Shown: in pieces, positions 32,570 to 43,275 of the stretch
Position numbering within the stretch: the first letter of the stretch is position 1
Layout: each line of letters begins with the position of its first letter
Origin: Euborellia annulipes
Taxonomy: Eukaryota; Arthropoda; Insecta; Dermaptera; Anisolabididae
DNA length: 64,000 nt
Direction: 5' to 3'
NCBI GenBank assembly: GCA_023213315.1
Contig: JAKCPI010009525.1
Location: 248,001 to 312,000 of the forward strand
Notes under the pieces: model-generated
Told to the model about the DNA's origin: nothing
Databases searched by the model: none
Seen by the model: only the letters and a program-made list of their open reading frames with translations
Made by a program: the position numbers and the translations under genes

Positions 32570-32907
32570 TGGAAAACCCAGGAAGACAACTAGAAAGTGG
32601 TAGTAGACCTGCTTGATGCTCGATATCAAAACACGACCTAAAAAATTATATAAAAGAACTTGACCTTTCTTTTCACTCTCAGCAACTTCCTCATTAGACT
32701 CTTGACCATCAAAATGCATGCCTAGATAAACCCAGTTATCTCTACGTATTTAGATATTAAATTATTTTTATTAGCATACCTTAAGAAATCGAGAAATTTC
32801 ATCTTTTTTTCTATGCATTATAACAGAAAATAATTAAAATTGTTATAATGTATTGAATTTATGATGTATATTTGAATTTGATTTGATCTTATTCATTATA
32901 TATAAAC

Positions 32908-32981
32908 AGGGGGGGTGAAGGGGGCGCGGGGGGGACGGGGGGGGGGAAAAAAAAAAAAAAAAATCGGTGGGGGGGGGGCAA
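32908..32981. repeat. G-homopolymer low-complexity block
   Basis: Several runs of 5-10 G interrupted by an 18-bp A-run. Could form a G-quadruplex on the plus strand, but could also reflect assembly difficulty. Confidence 0.7.
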
Positions 32982-33464
32982 AACATCTTGGTTCGGTGGT
33001 ACTATCGGACACAATGAATTTTTTAGTTAATACTAGCTTTAACTAATTTTATTTTCTAATGTAAATTCACAACTAGATTAAATTTTATTTAATGAAAAAA
33101 TTGTAACCCTAGAGTTCGTTATTTTATTTAAACCCTCAATTATAAACAATTATAAAAAAAAATAATTTTATTAATTAAAATAACCATTTCAGTTGAGTAA
33201 CTTTCTCATCATCAAATAAAACCTAAATTTTTGTGAAAATTTTTACATTATTACATTATTAAGTCCCAATTGGGGATTAAAGTTTTCCTTTTGGCTGTTG
33301 ATTAGATTTTTATCTGAGCGTATTACAGTATTACTACGGTTCTAAAAGTATTATTAAACCCTTTATGTACTTCAATTTATTCTATTTAAGGTCAATTAGA
33401 CCATGTCTCGATTTATTTAAATGAATTTGTAGACAATTCAATTAAGATAAATTTTTCTCACTCA

Positions 33465-33605
33465 GATCCCCTGACCGTAGCCAAAGGTTAAGGATTCACA
33501 TCTCGTCCCAGGCGAGAAATTTATTTGAATTGGATACCAATCAATTCAAATCAATAGCCGTCCCTAAATGGCCTCAGATTCCGAAAAAGACCTTAAACAA
33601 ATTAA
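33465..33605 (+). mobile_element. SINE family B
   Basis: B box AGGATTCACATCTCG, GAATTGGATACCAATCAATT hairpin, GTCCCTAAATGGCCTCAGAT then CCGAAAAAGACC core, A-rich tail. Sits inside an older tRNA-like repeat continuing at 33605-33800. Confidence 0.7.
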
Positions 33606-33800
33606 AAAAACTCAGACCCTTAGTATAATAGGCGAGTACTCTACCACTATACTACACAACCCAGGGGCAATTAATCTAATTAATTAAAAAATAAAAAATT
33701 TAATAAAGAAAATTGAGAATATTATTTTAGAAAAATTTCATCTCTCAGGACTGGAACCCTTGAGCTATCAAGAGGCCGGATCTATAACTATACTCTGATT
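33605..33800 (-). repeat. tRNA-like SINE debris
   Basis: Minus strand holds GTAGTATAGTGGTAGAGTAC (A box) near 33655-33635 and a separate AGGGTTCCAGTCC (B box) near 33760. A and B boxes are in the wrong order for one tRNA, so these are fragments of at least two copies. Confidence 0.5.
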
Positions 33801-33834
33801 CGAAAAAATTATAAATAAAGAGAAATATAGAGAG

Positions 33835-33990
33835 AGGCGGTTAAACAATGCCACGAGCACCGAAATCTCGGATGGGTGATCCTGAGGAATCAGCTAGTTG
33901 AATGTCCTTAGCCATCGGTAATATTAATAAATATAATATATCATATACTTAAAAACCCTAAAAGGCCTCGGAAGCCGAAAGATAATTATT
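33835..33990 (+). mobile_element. SINE family C (possibly 5S-headed)
   Basis: CTCGGATGGGTGATCCTGAG matches 5S box C better than the other copies. The 3' part CTAAAAGGCCTCGGAAGCC then GAAAG carries the shared core. Confidence 0.5.
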
Positions 33991-34000
33991 TAAAAAAATT

Positions 34001-34492
34001 TTATATAATTAAATATTTATAAATTCATATGCCCAAAAAAATAAGGGTGTGCCGCCGGGAGTTGAACCACGGATCCACCAATTTGTACTCGGTGTGCCCT
34101 TACCACTAGACCATAGCATTCGGGTTTATGAATTCACTTAGAAAGCAATTTTGGTTATCAAGAGAACCCAAATTCGGCAGCACAAATTTCTCCTTCGACC
34201 AGGTACAATCTAGTTAGAATAATTGAGAAGACCTCAAATTTTATTAAATAATAAATAAGAAATTACATATACAATATTTAAGATATTATATACTTCGCGT
34301 ATGTGAGCCGCGAGGGAAATTTATATAATTAAACATTTATTAATTCATATGCCCGAAAAAATAAGGTAAGAGCACACCGAGTACAAATTGGTGGATCCGT
34401 GGTTCAACTCCCGGCGGCACACCCTTATTTTTCGGGCTCACATACGCGATGTATATAATATTGATATCTTAAATATTGTATAAGTAATTTCT
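34001..34492. repeat. composite palindrome with tRNA-like arms
   Basis: 34027-34090 and 34370-34432 are inverted copies of a tRNA-like sequence (GTGGTTCAACTCCCGG B box; GGTCTAGTGGTAAGG A box in the first, minus strand). Next to them are AT-rich arms of the 4862-5108 foldback family. 34127-34240 matches 4723-4860. Confidence 0.7.
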
Positions 34493-34524
34493 TAAAAATT
34501 TTATATTCTTTAAAATTTATTTGA

Positions 34525-34610
34525 GATGAAAATTTCCTTTCGGACCGTCCGAACCTCCCCCAACTTCTTGAAAAAATTTTCTGTCTTCGGCCCTGTTTGT
34601 ACATACTTAG
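34525..34610. repeat. hAT-MITE terminal fragment
   Basis: Ends CTTCGGCCCTG with AAAAAATTTTCTGTC before it, the reverse of a CAGGGCCGAAGACAG-type terminus. No partner end nearby. Confidence 0.4.
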
Positions 34611-35049
34611 GTCGTATATACAAAGCAATGTTAAGAGCTTATATACAAAGCACTCTGTTCTAGTGATCGTATTATAATAAATCACTCACCTCTTAGAATG
34701 GTCAATGGCTTGGTTGAGATAGTCTGGTGAAATATTTGTTTCCTAACTAAAATCATCAATTTATTTAAATAAATAGATTTTTATCGCTTAGAAGATGGAT
34801 CTATCTCCTAAAGTTAACTTGAATTAACCTTATTTAAACATTTTAATTAAATAAATCAATAATATCTCATGTTTACTTGGAAATAATTGGGATAGCCTTT
34901 TGTGATCTTATTACTCAATGAAATTGAAAAATTTGAAACTTTTGTTATAATTTCATTTTGTGAACCAATTACATTCCTTCGTCTTGCTACTCAATTTTTC
35001 GAGATATTTCATGGAAAATGGGAAAGGGGTTGTAAAATTACAAGGGTAG

Positions 35050-35330
35050 AATTTCTGAGTATACACTTCTAAAAATAGAAGCAATTAAAACAAGAAGGAC
35101 AAAAGCAAAAGAAGATGGAGAGACGATGTCGGCAAGAGAAGATCTCACTAAAGAAGAAGAAGAAAGTCACCAACCTCCGCTCAGCTGCCGGACCGCTATG
35201 AAGAGGAAAAAGTTACTTTCAATTGCCCTGGAGGGGATCCATTCACTTTCGATCGCGATATTGGATTATTTCGACGAGAAGAGAAGCCTTTGAAAATGAA
35301 ATCAAAGCATTGAACGAATAGGAACACTTG
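35050..35330 (+). other. GC-richer block of unknown origin
   Basis: Stands out from its AT-rich surroundings. One plus-strand frame reads DRYEEEKVTFNCPGGDPFTF then DRDIGLFRREEKPLKMKSKH (about 35190-35310) after an upstream stop, with charged, coding-like composition. I do not recognise the protein. It could be an exon, a retrocopy fragment or chance. Confidence 0.3.
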
Positions 35331-35526
35331 GCTAAAATAAAATTCAAAATTGTCTCTTCCTTTAAACAATAATTGAATTTTTTCAACATTATTTGGTAGT
35401 AGTATTCAAGGAGAATTAAATTAAGTGAGAAAATATTCGTATTTTCAAATATATTGTCTTATAATGCTATTTACAGTACAAAATTATTGTCGCTCTGGAA
35501 CACGTGCCACAGTCTTACCACCATTA

Positions 35527-35992
35527 CAGGGGCGTATATAACGGAAAGCCACCCCGAAATTTTTCAAATCTATATACATATTAGCCGAAGGCTACGTCCC
35601 CTGGACCCTCTTAATCGCTTTCGGCGAGCAAATGCATCGAATTTATTCTTCCTCACTATTTGAAAATTTTCAAATTTCCTTCTCTGACTTAAATTTTAAA
35701 TTTCCCTCTCCCGATCCACTTCCTGTAACTCTAGCCAATCAGCGTTCTGATTGGCACATACACACCGGATGCTAGCCTAATATATAGTAATGATATGGAC
35801 AAAATATAGCTTATATATTTGTTTGAGAAAGTGCTTCGTATAAATAAAAGAAATAAAATGAAATATATTAATATATAAGCATTTTTTCTCGGGTCTCAGG
35901 TATTTTAAAAATATTTTTGTATATGGGGGGGGGGGATATTTAAAAATGAGATCGGACCCCCTCCCCGAAAAAAATTTCTATATACGCTCCTG
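35527..35992. mobile_element. hAT-type MITE containing a Helentron-like fragment
   Basis: Ends CAGGGGCGTATATAACGG and CTATATACGCTCCTG. Flanks CACCATTA/CATTATTA are a diverged 8-bp duplication. About 35582-35800 is an inserted copy of the repeat also at 40535-40690, 41900-42265 and 51362-51640. Confidence 0.7.
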
Positions 35993-37119
35993 CATTATTA
36001 TAGGCTATGGATGATTTTGTTTCATCTTTCGTAGAAACTGATAAAAGCTTGCCTAGTATTTCGTTCTTTTTAATAAATATAGGTTATAATTAAAAAGTGA
36101 ACGTTCCAAATTTTATGTAACACATAATTGTTACTATGATTTTTTTTCTAGTTGATTATGTCAAATTGATAAATTTTTCAAAGAAAGTGGAATTATGCGC
36201 CATTAGAGTCGATGTAATTCTAAAAAAAATCTAACAAAAAAAAAAATTTCTCTTCAAGTTCAGTGAATGAATGATACGCAAAAAATTTCTTCTTTTCATT
36301 TTAAACCAAGACTGACAGACTGGCAATTCAAATTATTTCTCTACCATTCCTCGTAACTAATGCCTACAAATGGCCAAGTTCGATCATATGCCTCTTGACT
36401 CGAAGAAGTCAAGTCATCCTCCTCTTCTAACAAATGACCTTAGGATTAAATTTTCCTTTTTAAATAAATTAAGTTAATGAAAATGAATAAAATATCGCTT
36501 GAAATGGGGCCTCTCAGGGATTTAGAAAAAATTAATTAAAATAACTGTCAAGTGATCTGAATTAGCTAAGGGCATACTGAGACAGTTGAGCGAAAATCCG
36601 TCTGTCACGAGCTTTAACCCATAGGGAAGATGCTTTTCTTTCTATAATAAAAGAAGAACATTTTCTGTACGATTTTCGTACTCTTTGACTATGAACAGTG
36701 GCGGAATTAGGGGGTGGCGAGTGGGGTAATTTCTCGGAACCTTCCACTTGCAGAGGCCTTGCGTAACAACCCAAGTAAAAAAAAGTTGATAATTAAAACT
36801 TTGGTTAATTCATAGTAAAGTATATATTAATATTAATATTAATAAGTGCCTAAAAATTTAGATTTATTCAATGTCACATTCAATATAAGGGAAATTCGTA
36901 TAAGGTAAACGACTGATGAAATAAGTTATATAATTGAAAAAAATTTACCCCACTATGGAAATAGTCCTAATAATTATTGGGACCACACCTGTGACTGTTA
37001 CATCTACAAAAAGGAGTTTTTTAAGGTTGAAAATAATTAAAACATATTTGAGAAATTCGATGATATAAGATCGGCTTTCAGCACATACTATTCTTTCAAT
37101 TGAAAATGACAACTCATAT

Positions 37120-37679
37120 TCAGGTCTATTTTCTAAAAACAGACGTTAAAATTTAAAATCATAAATTAAAAAGTAAAGTAATAAATAAGACCAGCGTTCA
37201 AAATGCTATTCTCTAAAACAAGTTTTAACAGCGAAGCTAACATTTTACTTTTTAGCACCAGGTGTTAACGATCCATATGAAGATCTTTTCTGCTTGTTCG
37301 TGTTTTTACACCCCTCGATAGCCTCTCTGGCATGCGCATTACCAATTTGATTTGTCCACACCAGAATTAAAAAATGCTATTCTCTAAACAAAATATTAAC
37401 AGTGACTTAAACAACGTTAAAATGTTGCTTTTATCTCAAAACTGTCTAAATCATAACCTTACTTTTTAGATTAAAGACGCCATTTTTATGCATTAAATAC
37501 GGCGTTAAAATATTAAAGGCACCCCCTAGAGATGACATTAATTTTTAACATTGTTGATTAAAGATTAACTCTTTGACATGAAAGTTTTTGCTTTCAAAAT
37601 AGAAATTTGAGTGAAGGAGGTGTTAAAATTAATTAACACTGATTTCAGATGTTAAAAGTTAACGAATAGAGCTGATTGT
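37120..37679. mobile_element. GTTAA-rich MITE, longer relative of 20645-21016
   Basis: Begins TTCAGGTCTATTTTCTAAAA and ends AACGAATAGAGCTGATT. The middle duplicates AATGCTATTCTCTAAA-AAA-TTAACAG twice and carries AAAGACGCCATTTTTATGCA. An extra block at 37260-37370 is missing from the short relative. Confidence 0.6.
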
Positions 37680-38313
37680 GCTTTTAATAAAGATTTTAGT
37701 CTTAGGAAAAGACGCAAAAATCTTTTTTAAATACCTGCGTATATCTTTTATGTTTCTTAGTTTATCATCATTAAACAATGTGAAATCTTTATTTTTGTTA
37801 ACTTTTATAAATCTTCTAACATAATATTTTGAAAATCTAAATCTATTACTAAATAAAAAATTTAAAAATAACTTTTGCTTTTCTTGTCATCCATCAGAAA
37901 TACCCACTTTTCATTCGCTTACTTTTCACAAAGTACAAGATCCCACCCGGAGCCTGGGGGGCTGAATCGATTTTGATTTTCGATTTTAAAATCGAAACAA
38001 ATAATCGATTTTAAAAAATCGATTTTTGTTAAAAAAATGATTTTAATCGATTTTCGATTTTTACAAAAAATTTTTCCTATGCCCATAAGTTGATTTTAAG
38101 GTTCTGCTTACGATTTTCAAGCGGTTTGTGGAACAAGAAAAATAGAATGTTGCATTACTGATGCCCAAATCAATTTATTCAGTCTTTATAACTTCTTTAA
38201 AAACCAACACATTGTATATGGTATAACATATTTAGTCTTTATAACTTAAGTTTTAACGTTATAACGTAAATTTTAACAAACCAAGAGAACTAAACATCAG
38301 CTTCTATATTTCT

Positions 38314-39044
38314 TAAAAAATCTGGTGGGACTCGTCGCACAGCACTTTCTCTTATCTTCAGTAAGCGAAAGTTGTGTTCTCTGCTTGTCACACCAGATTT
38401 TTGTGTGGACATATATTTAGGTTCCGACAGTAAGCTTAAGGTACATTTGAATTCAAGATTTTTTTTAAACACCCTTTTTTCTCATTCGCACACACATTCA
38501 CACAGTCTTCTCGGCAACTTAGGCCATTTAAGACTTTTACGATATACGATATCCGTTTTGGTATCCAAATGGCTTAAATAAAATCATCGGACTGCCTGGG
38601 GTCCGAACCCGCGACTTTTGGTATACGAGGTTAGCATGCTAACCACTACACCAAGCCCCGAGAGCTGAATTCAAGATTAAAATTTATAAACATGGGGAAA
38701 TATTTATATTTTGTTACCATTGCAACAAATTCTCCTATCTTTCCTATGAAATACAAGAGTAAAGTGTACTTCAAAATGAGAATATACATTTTAAAGAGCA
38801 TCTAAAAAATAATTTTTTTGAATTTTAATCAAAATCGTTGGGGCTCTTATTAAGAAAATCAAAAAAACCTGAAAATCTACCTCAGTAAAGTACAAGTACT
38901 TTTGGCCAATTTTAATTAACCGCTTATTTTCTCGCTCCAGGGGGTGTCTATCTTAAATTTCAACCTCAAAGCTCAAATTCTCCAATCCTTCAAGGTTAAT
39001 TGAACACAGACGGACAGATCATGTCGCTAAAATCACTTTCTTGG
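38314..39044 (+). repeat. hairpin-ended repeat, truncated copy
   Basis: Begins with the CTGGTG-GACT...CACACCAGATTTTT hairpin and follows the same order as 52236-52918 as far as GACAGATCATGTCGC. It lacks the AT-rich right hairpin and is interrupted by SINE A. Confidence 0.75.
38461..38665 (-). mobile_element. SINE family A (internally deleted)
   Basis: Head, B box and 3' core present; part of the middle is missing. TGAATTCAAGATT is duplicated at 38448-38460 and 38666-38678, so it inserted after the hairpin-ended repeat. Confidence 0.88.
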
Positions 39045-39654
39045 AAAATCGAAAATCGAAAATCGGCCGTCAAAAATCGATTTTTCGATTTTTCAAAACA
39101 CTGAATCGATTTCGATTTTAATCGAAAATCGAAGCTCAAAATCGATTTTCGATTAAAATCGAAATCGATTACAACCCTACTCGCAATGCTTAATGGCTCA
39201 CTATAAATATAATGTTTCTGTTTAATTTAATTTTATTATAATGCATCTTAGTTAATCTACAATATTTGTTCTATTTTTATATCCTTCACACCTTCCGATT
39301 AGTTTGCACATTTTTTTATAGTCCTGTCTGGGAATTGTCTAATCAGCTTTCTTCCTCAAGGCTATTTGCAAGTTCAAGGGCAATCTCATTGAATATGATA
39401 TAAATTCAACCTTCTATTTAATCTTATACTTTTTACTTTTTCTTATCTCTCTTTTGATGGCAGAATAAACAAACAATAAATATCATTTTGGTATAGCATG
39501 CCAAGTAGTACAAATTAACAGAGCCGTGATTCGATGCATTTAAAAAGCCGAAATATGCACAATAAATATGCATTTTAAAGGTAAATATGCACTTTAAATA
39601 TGCATTACAAACCCATAATATCTATCATATCTGCTTGATAGCTTTAAACAATCT

Positions 39655-39871
39655 CAAGGAACGGTCAAAAGGAGAAGAGCAACAGTCACCACAATCGTTG
39701 CAGCTAAGCAATGCCAAGCAATGCACGGTGAAAGCTCGAGATTGGTGGCCCCGAGCAATCACAGTGTGGAACGCCCCCCATTAGCCAACGGTAGGCCTAC
39801 TATTGTATTTACAATTATTTAAATCAATGAATACCCCTAATGGCCTCTGTAACCGAAAAGGGTGAAAAAAA
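39655..39871 (+). mobile_element. SINE family C (possibly 5S-headed)
   Basis: TCGTTGCAGCTAAGCAATGC (close to 5S box A) and GAGATTGGTGGCCCCGAG, then CCCTAATGGCCTCTGTAACC and GAAAAGGGTG, A-rich tail. Confidence 0.5.
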
Positions 39872-40354
39872 TAAATTTTTATTTAATTTCTTATTTATTT
39901 ATTTATTTATTTATAGAATATTCAATATTTATAGGAATTAAAAAAAAAAGCAAACGCATATTTCAGATATAAATAATAAATTTTCAAATGACCTCCATTC
40001 GGTCATCATAAGCACTTTCTAGTAAATTATGTTGAATTTTTATATCGATTATCTTATTATATAAGAGTGTCTTGCAGAATTTTTTAAATTCAATATGAAA
40101 TGTGTGCTTGGGTTGGTTGCAGTGTGACAAAATCCCTCTTCCATAAGCAGTATTACATTAGAAATGAGTAAATATATTTAAATTAAAGTACATATATAAA
40201 GATATCTGACATGTTTGCTATGTAGCAGTGGTGAAATCAGGATTTGCCTCCCCCTGGAGGGTTTGATTTTTTTAACATACTTTCCTGTTTAGGCATTAAG
40301 CAAGAACTTTCGGGAGAATTATGGTTAATAATATTTAAAAAAACAGACAACAAA

Positions 40355-40500
40355 GTTTTGAGATGGTGAGCCATATAGCACAGTAATAGAGTTTTTGCCT
40401 TTTGTGCTAGGAGTCAGATTCTTGAGACAAAAATTTATTTCAATTTAATTTACTACCAATCAATTGAAATAAATAGAGACGGTATTAAATAATTATAAAT
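40355..40500 (+). mobile_element. SINE family B, 3'-truncated
   Basis: GGTGAGCCATATAGCACAGTA-like head and the TACCAATCAATTGAAATAAAT hairpin of the family, ending at GAGACGGT before the core. Confidence 0.5.
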
Positions 40501-40534
40501 ATTGACATTTATTAACATAAAATTAAACATATTA

Positions 40535-40690
40535 TTAATTTATGTTTTAAATTTCCCTCTCTGAATTAGATTTAAATTTCCCTCTATAACTCCACTTCCT
40601 TTTTTCTGGCCAATCAGCGCCCTGACAGGCACATACACACAGGGACAGGAAGTCAGCCGTTAGCGCTTTATATTATAGTATGATGATGAT
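40535..40690 (+). repeat. Helentron-like 3' fragment
   Basis: AAATTTCCCTCTCTGA repeats, CCAATCAGCGCCCTGACAGG and TTAGCGCTTTATATTATAGT then ATGATGATG. Shared with 35690-35800 and 51470-51640. Confidence 0.5.
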
Positions 40691-41899
40691 GATAATAAAT
40701 TATTGTAAAATATTTTTAATCTTGAAGAAGGAGAATCTAAAAACTATCATATTAGACCTATACAAATTTAAAGAAAATTTAAAATAAATATTTCAATATA
40801 AACGTACTTCAAAATCTGCGTCAAGAGTGCTGTTTTTTTTTTTTTTTTTAAATTATGATAATTATTTTTGCATATTATGGTTAATATAATAGTTATGATA
40901 ATTATATTTGTATTTTATTATTCAAGTCACGCACTCATTAGTTACATCTGATTTATAATTAAAGAGTAAGATGCAGATTGGAATTACTTTATTTGGATAT
41001 ATTGCAATACATGTATATGGATTTGGAAGACTTATAAACTTGCAAAGTGTAAACTGAAAGGGTAGAATAATAATGGATTTGTTGATGTTGTAAATAGGAT
41101 TAGAGTGAATGTTGCAATTGCAGGTGTCGATAGGGTTTCTCTCGCTAACTCCAACAACATTCTCTCTCTCTGTGCATTTAGATATTAATCACGGGCAAAT
41201 AGCAAAACAAGAAAATCAACTAATAGTTAAATTGAAATATTTTATTAAACTTAATTTTAAGAATATTTTCTAAAATAAATTTTAAAAATTGTAAGAAAAA
41301 AATGAATACAAAGAGGAAATTGTCTTCTTTTATTCATAGAAAGACAGTTTTATTAGAATATCTAACTTATTACCAAATTTTATTTTTAAAGGAGGAAACT
41401 TGCTAAAATATTGAATTATCTCCTTTTCTCTAGTCACACTGAGTGTGTAGGAGTGTCTCTGACTAGGGTTTTTCATATTTAGACCTACTTAGTAAAAAAT
41501 AAGTCTATAAAAATTTTTTATCATTTTTTTTTCCTAAGCTTACAAGTCGAAAATCTTTTAACAAACATTATATGATTTCTATATTAATATTTTCATTACT
41601 GACCAGCAGTACCGGGAATATACCGGTGGGCCATCAACTACGTATATTTAAGGTTTTAAATTACTAATGCTCCTTTTTGTAATTAGTTTTCCTTAAATTT
41701 AATATTGTGGGCTTACGTCACCAATATTTCCCGGACCTAAATGTGTTTCCAGTCCAGCCCTGCTGACCATTTCAAATTTGAAAAATTCTAGAGGACTATT
41801 TAAATGATTTTTAATTTGTCCCATCCGATTATTAATATCTTTTTTATGATTCTAATTTGGCAAAATGTGCGTGAAAATTCTGAGCTGTAATTTAATAAT

Positions 41900-42265
41900 A
41901 TAAAAAGCCCCGCCTTCGGCGGGGCTTCCATCTACAGGCGCGCCCCCTGGACCCCCTTGCTCGCCTACTATATACATACCGGTACATACATTTTCCCTTT
42001 TCATTTTTATATGTAGAGATTATTTTAGCGGTTAATTATTCATGAACTTAAGATTTTTTGTGAATCATATCCTTTCCGGGACTCTCCCGGTACACAGACA
42101 AAAAATTTACGCCGATATTTTAGAATTCAAAATGTAAATAAATAAAAAAAATCGTAAACATGGGTAAATATTTATATTTTGTTACCATGGCGCTATCCCT
42201 GAGACCTGATTGGTTGTTTCACACATCGGACACCCTCTTAGCCTTTTATATATAAGTATGATAAT
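41900..42265 (+). repeat. Helentron-like repeat
   Basis: Starts with the hairpin GCCCCGCCTTCGGCGGGGC, followed by CCCCCTGGACCCCCTTGCTC. Ends TATATATAAGTATGATAATA. The middle (42090-42190) matches part of the hairpin-ended repeat, so copies are mosaic. Confidence 0.5.
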
Positions 42266-42321
42266 AAAATATTTTATCTAGCGCAGGTTGAGACTTCGGA
42301 ATTGTCAATTGCAATGAAAAC

Positions 42322-42324
<3 letters not shown>

Positions 42325-42354
<30 letters not shown>
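42325..42354. repeat. poly-T tract
   Basis: About 30 consecutive T. Similar tracts are at 22869-22909 and 47249-47270. No adjacent SINE body was identified. Confidence 0.9.
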
Positions 42355-43182
42355 GAAATGAAAAAATAGTTATTTCCAAATTTATTTTTTCTCATTAGGA
42401 CTTATTAGTTCCTCATCAGGTGGAACATAGGTATCCCACCAGTTTTTGAATGATATTTCTTTAAAAAAAAAATCAAATCCTTAGATTAAAGCTCAATTTT
42501 ATTTTAAATTATAAGGTATAATTTACTTACCTATCGTGTCATACCGTTTCCCTACGATGATTGATATGCTAGAAGTAAATTTGACGAAGGGCCAGCTTAC
42601 CCTTCTCCGAGAGTTTTTGTTCAAACTACCCCTCTAAACAAATCGGCACTGCTAAAAAAATAAAACTTCTTTAGGAAGAATGAATTAGTCTGCATGTATG
42701 GATTTTCCAAGGTTTTGCTTAGGTTTTTTTCCACTCTCATTAGGCTACAAATTTTAATCCTTCACCGATTTTTATATAATCAATAATATTCTCATCAATT
42801 ATAGTGGGAAATGCAAAATTTATTTTTGTATATATTTTTGGTCAGAGAAAGATTTGAAAATATTATTATGAAATGGAAATCTTGCCTATAAATATAAACT
42901 GTGATTATAAAATAAAAATTTTTAATTTCTTCTAATAGATAAACCAATTAATTTGACTAATAAGGAAAAGTTAAATAGCCTGTCCGATGTATCAGAAGTC
43001 CTATTTTAATTTTTAAGGAAGGGATCAGAATTCAGGATCAAAAAGTTTTATACATTAACATAATTAATTTTTAATTACAATCATTTTATTTCAATCCACT
43101 GATTTGATAATACATGGAAAATGTTTTCAATAAACATCAGCTTAGGAATAATTGAAAGATTTGGCATTTCATCTTCTTCTTT

Positions 43183-43275
43183 TCAATAACCATCATCGGA
43201 CCAGGTAATCTCGTATTTAGGATATTTCTTCTTCAAAATCTCAACTGAAACCTTGTGATCAGCTTTTCCAAAACC
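43183..43275 (-). CDS. PHPT1: PHPT1 last exon
   Basis: Acceptor TTTTTTTAG, 30 codons plus TGA. Encodes [20 protein letters not shown] then [10 protein letters not shown]. The DGY C-terminus is typical of PHPT1/janus proteins. Confidence 0.92.
   Translation of the reverse strand, partial: GFGKADHKVSVEILKKKYPKYEITWSDDGY

Larger units (their letters stand above)
37958..39178. repeat. ATCGATTTT-rich repeat with nested insertions
   Basis: Both ends consist of ATCGATTTTCGATTTTAATC-type words in inverted order (37970-38060 and 39045-39175), probably terminal arrays of one element ending GATTACAACCCTA. Nested inside are the hairpin-ended repeat (38314-39044) and a SINE (38461-38665). Confidence 0.55.

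Noticed and set aside
32880..32985. G-quadruplex region as a regulatory element
   Set aside because: Plain homopolymer runs with an adjacent A-run, possible assembly artefact, no gene nearby.
34027..34100. Candidate tRNA gene (minus strand) with good A and B boxes
   Set aside because: It is duplicated in inverted orientation inside a repeat and the acceptor stem is not convincing; treated as a SINE head.
41610..41770. Possible hAT element with CAGCAG...CTGCTG ends
   Set aside because: The flanking CTGACC match does not give an 8-bp duplication consistent with the ends, and the arms do not pair.
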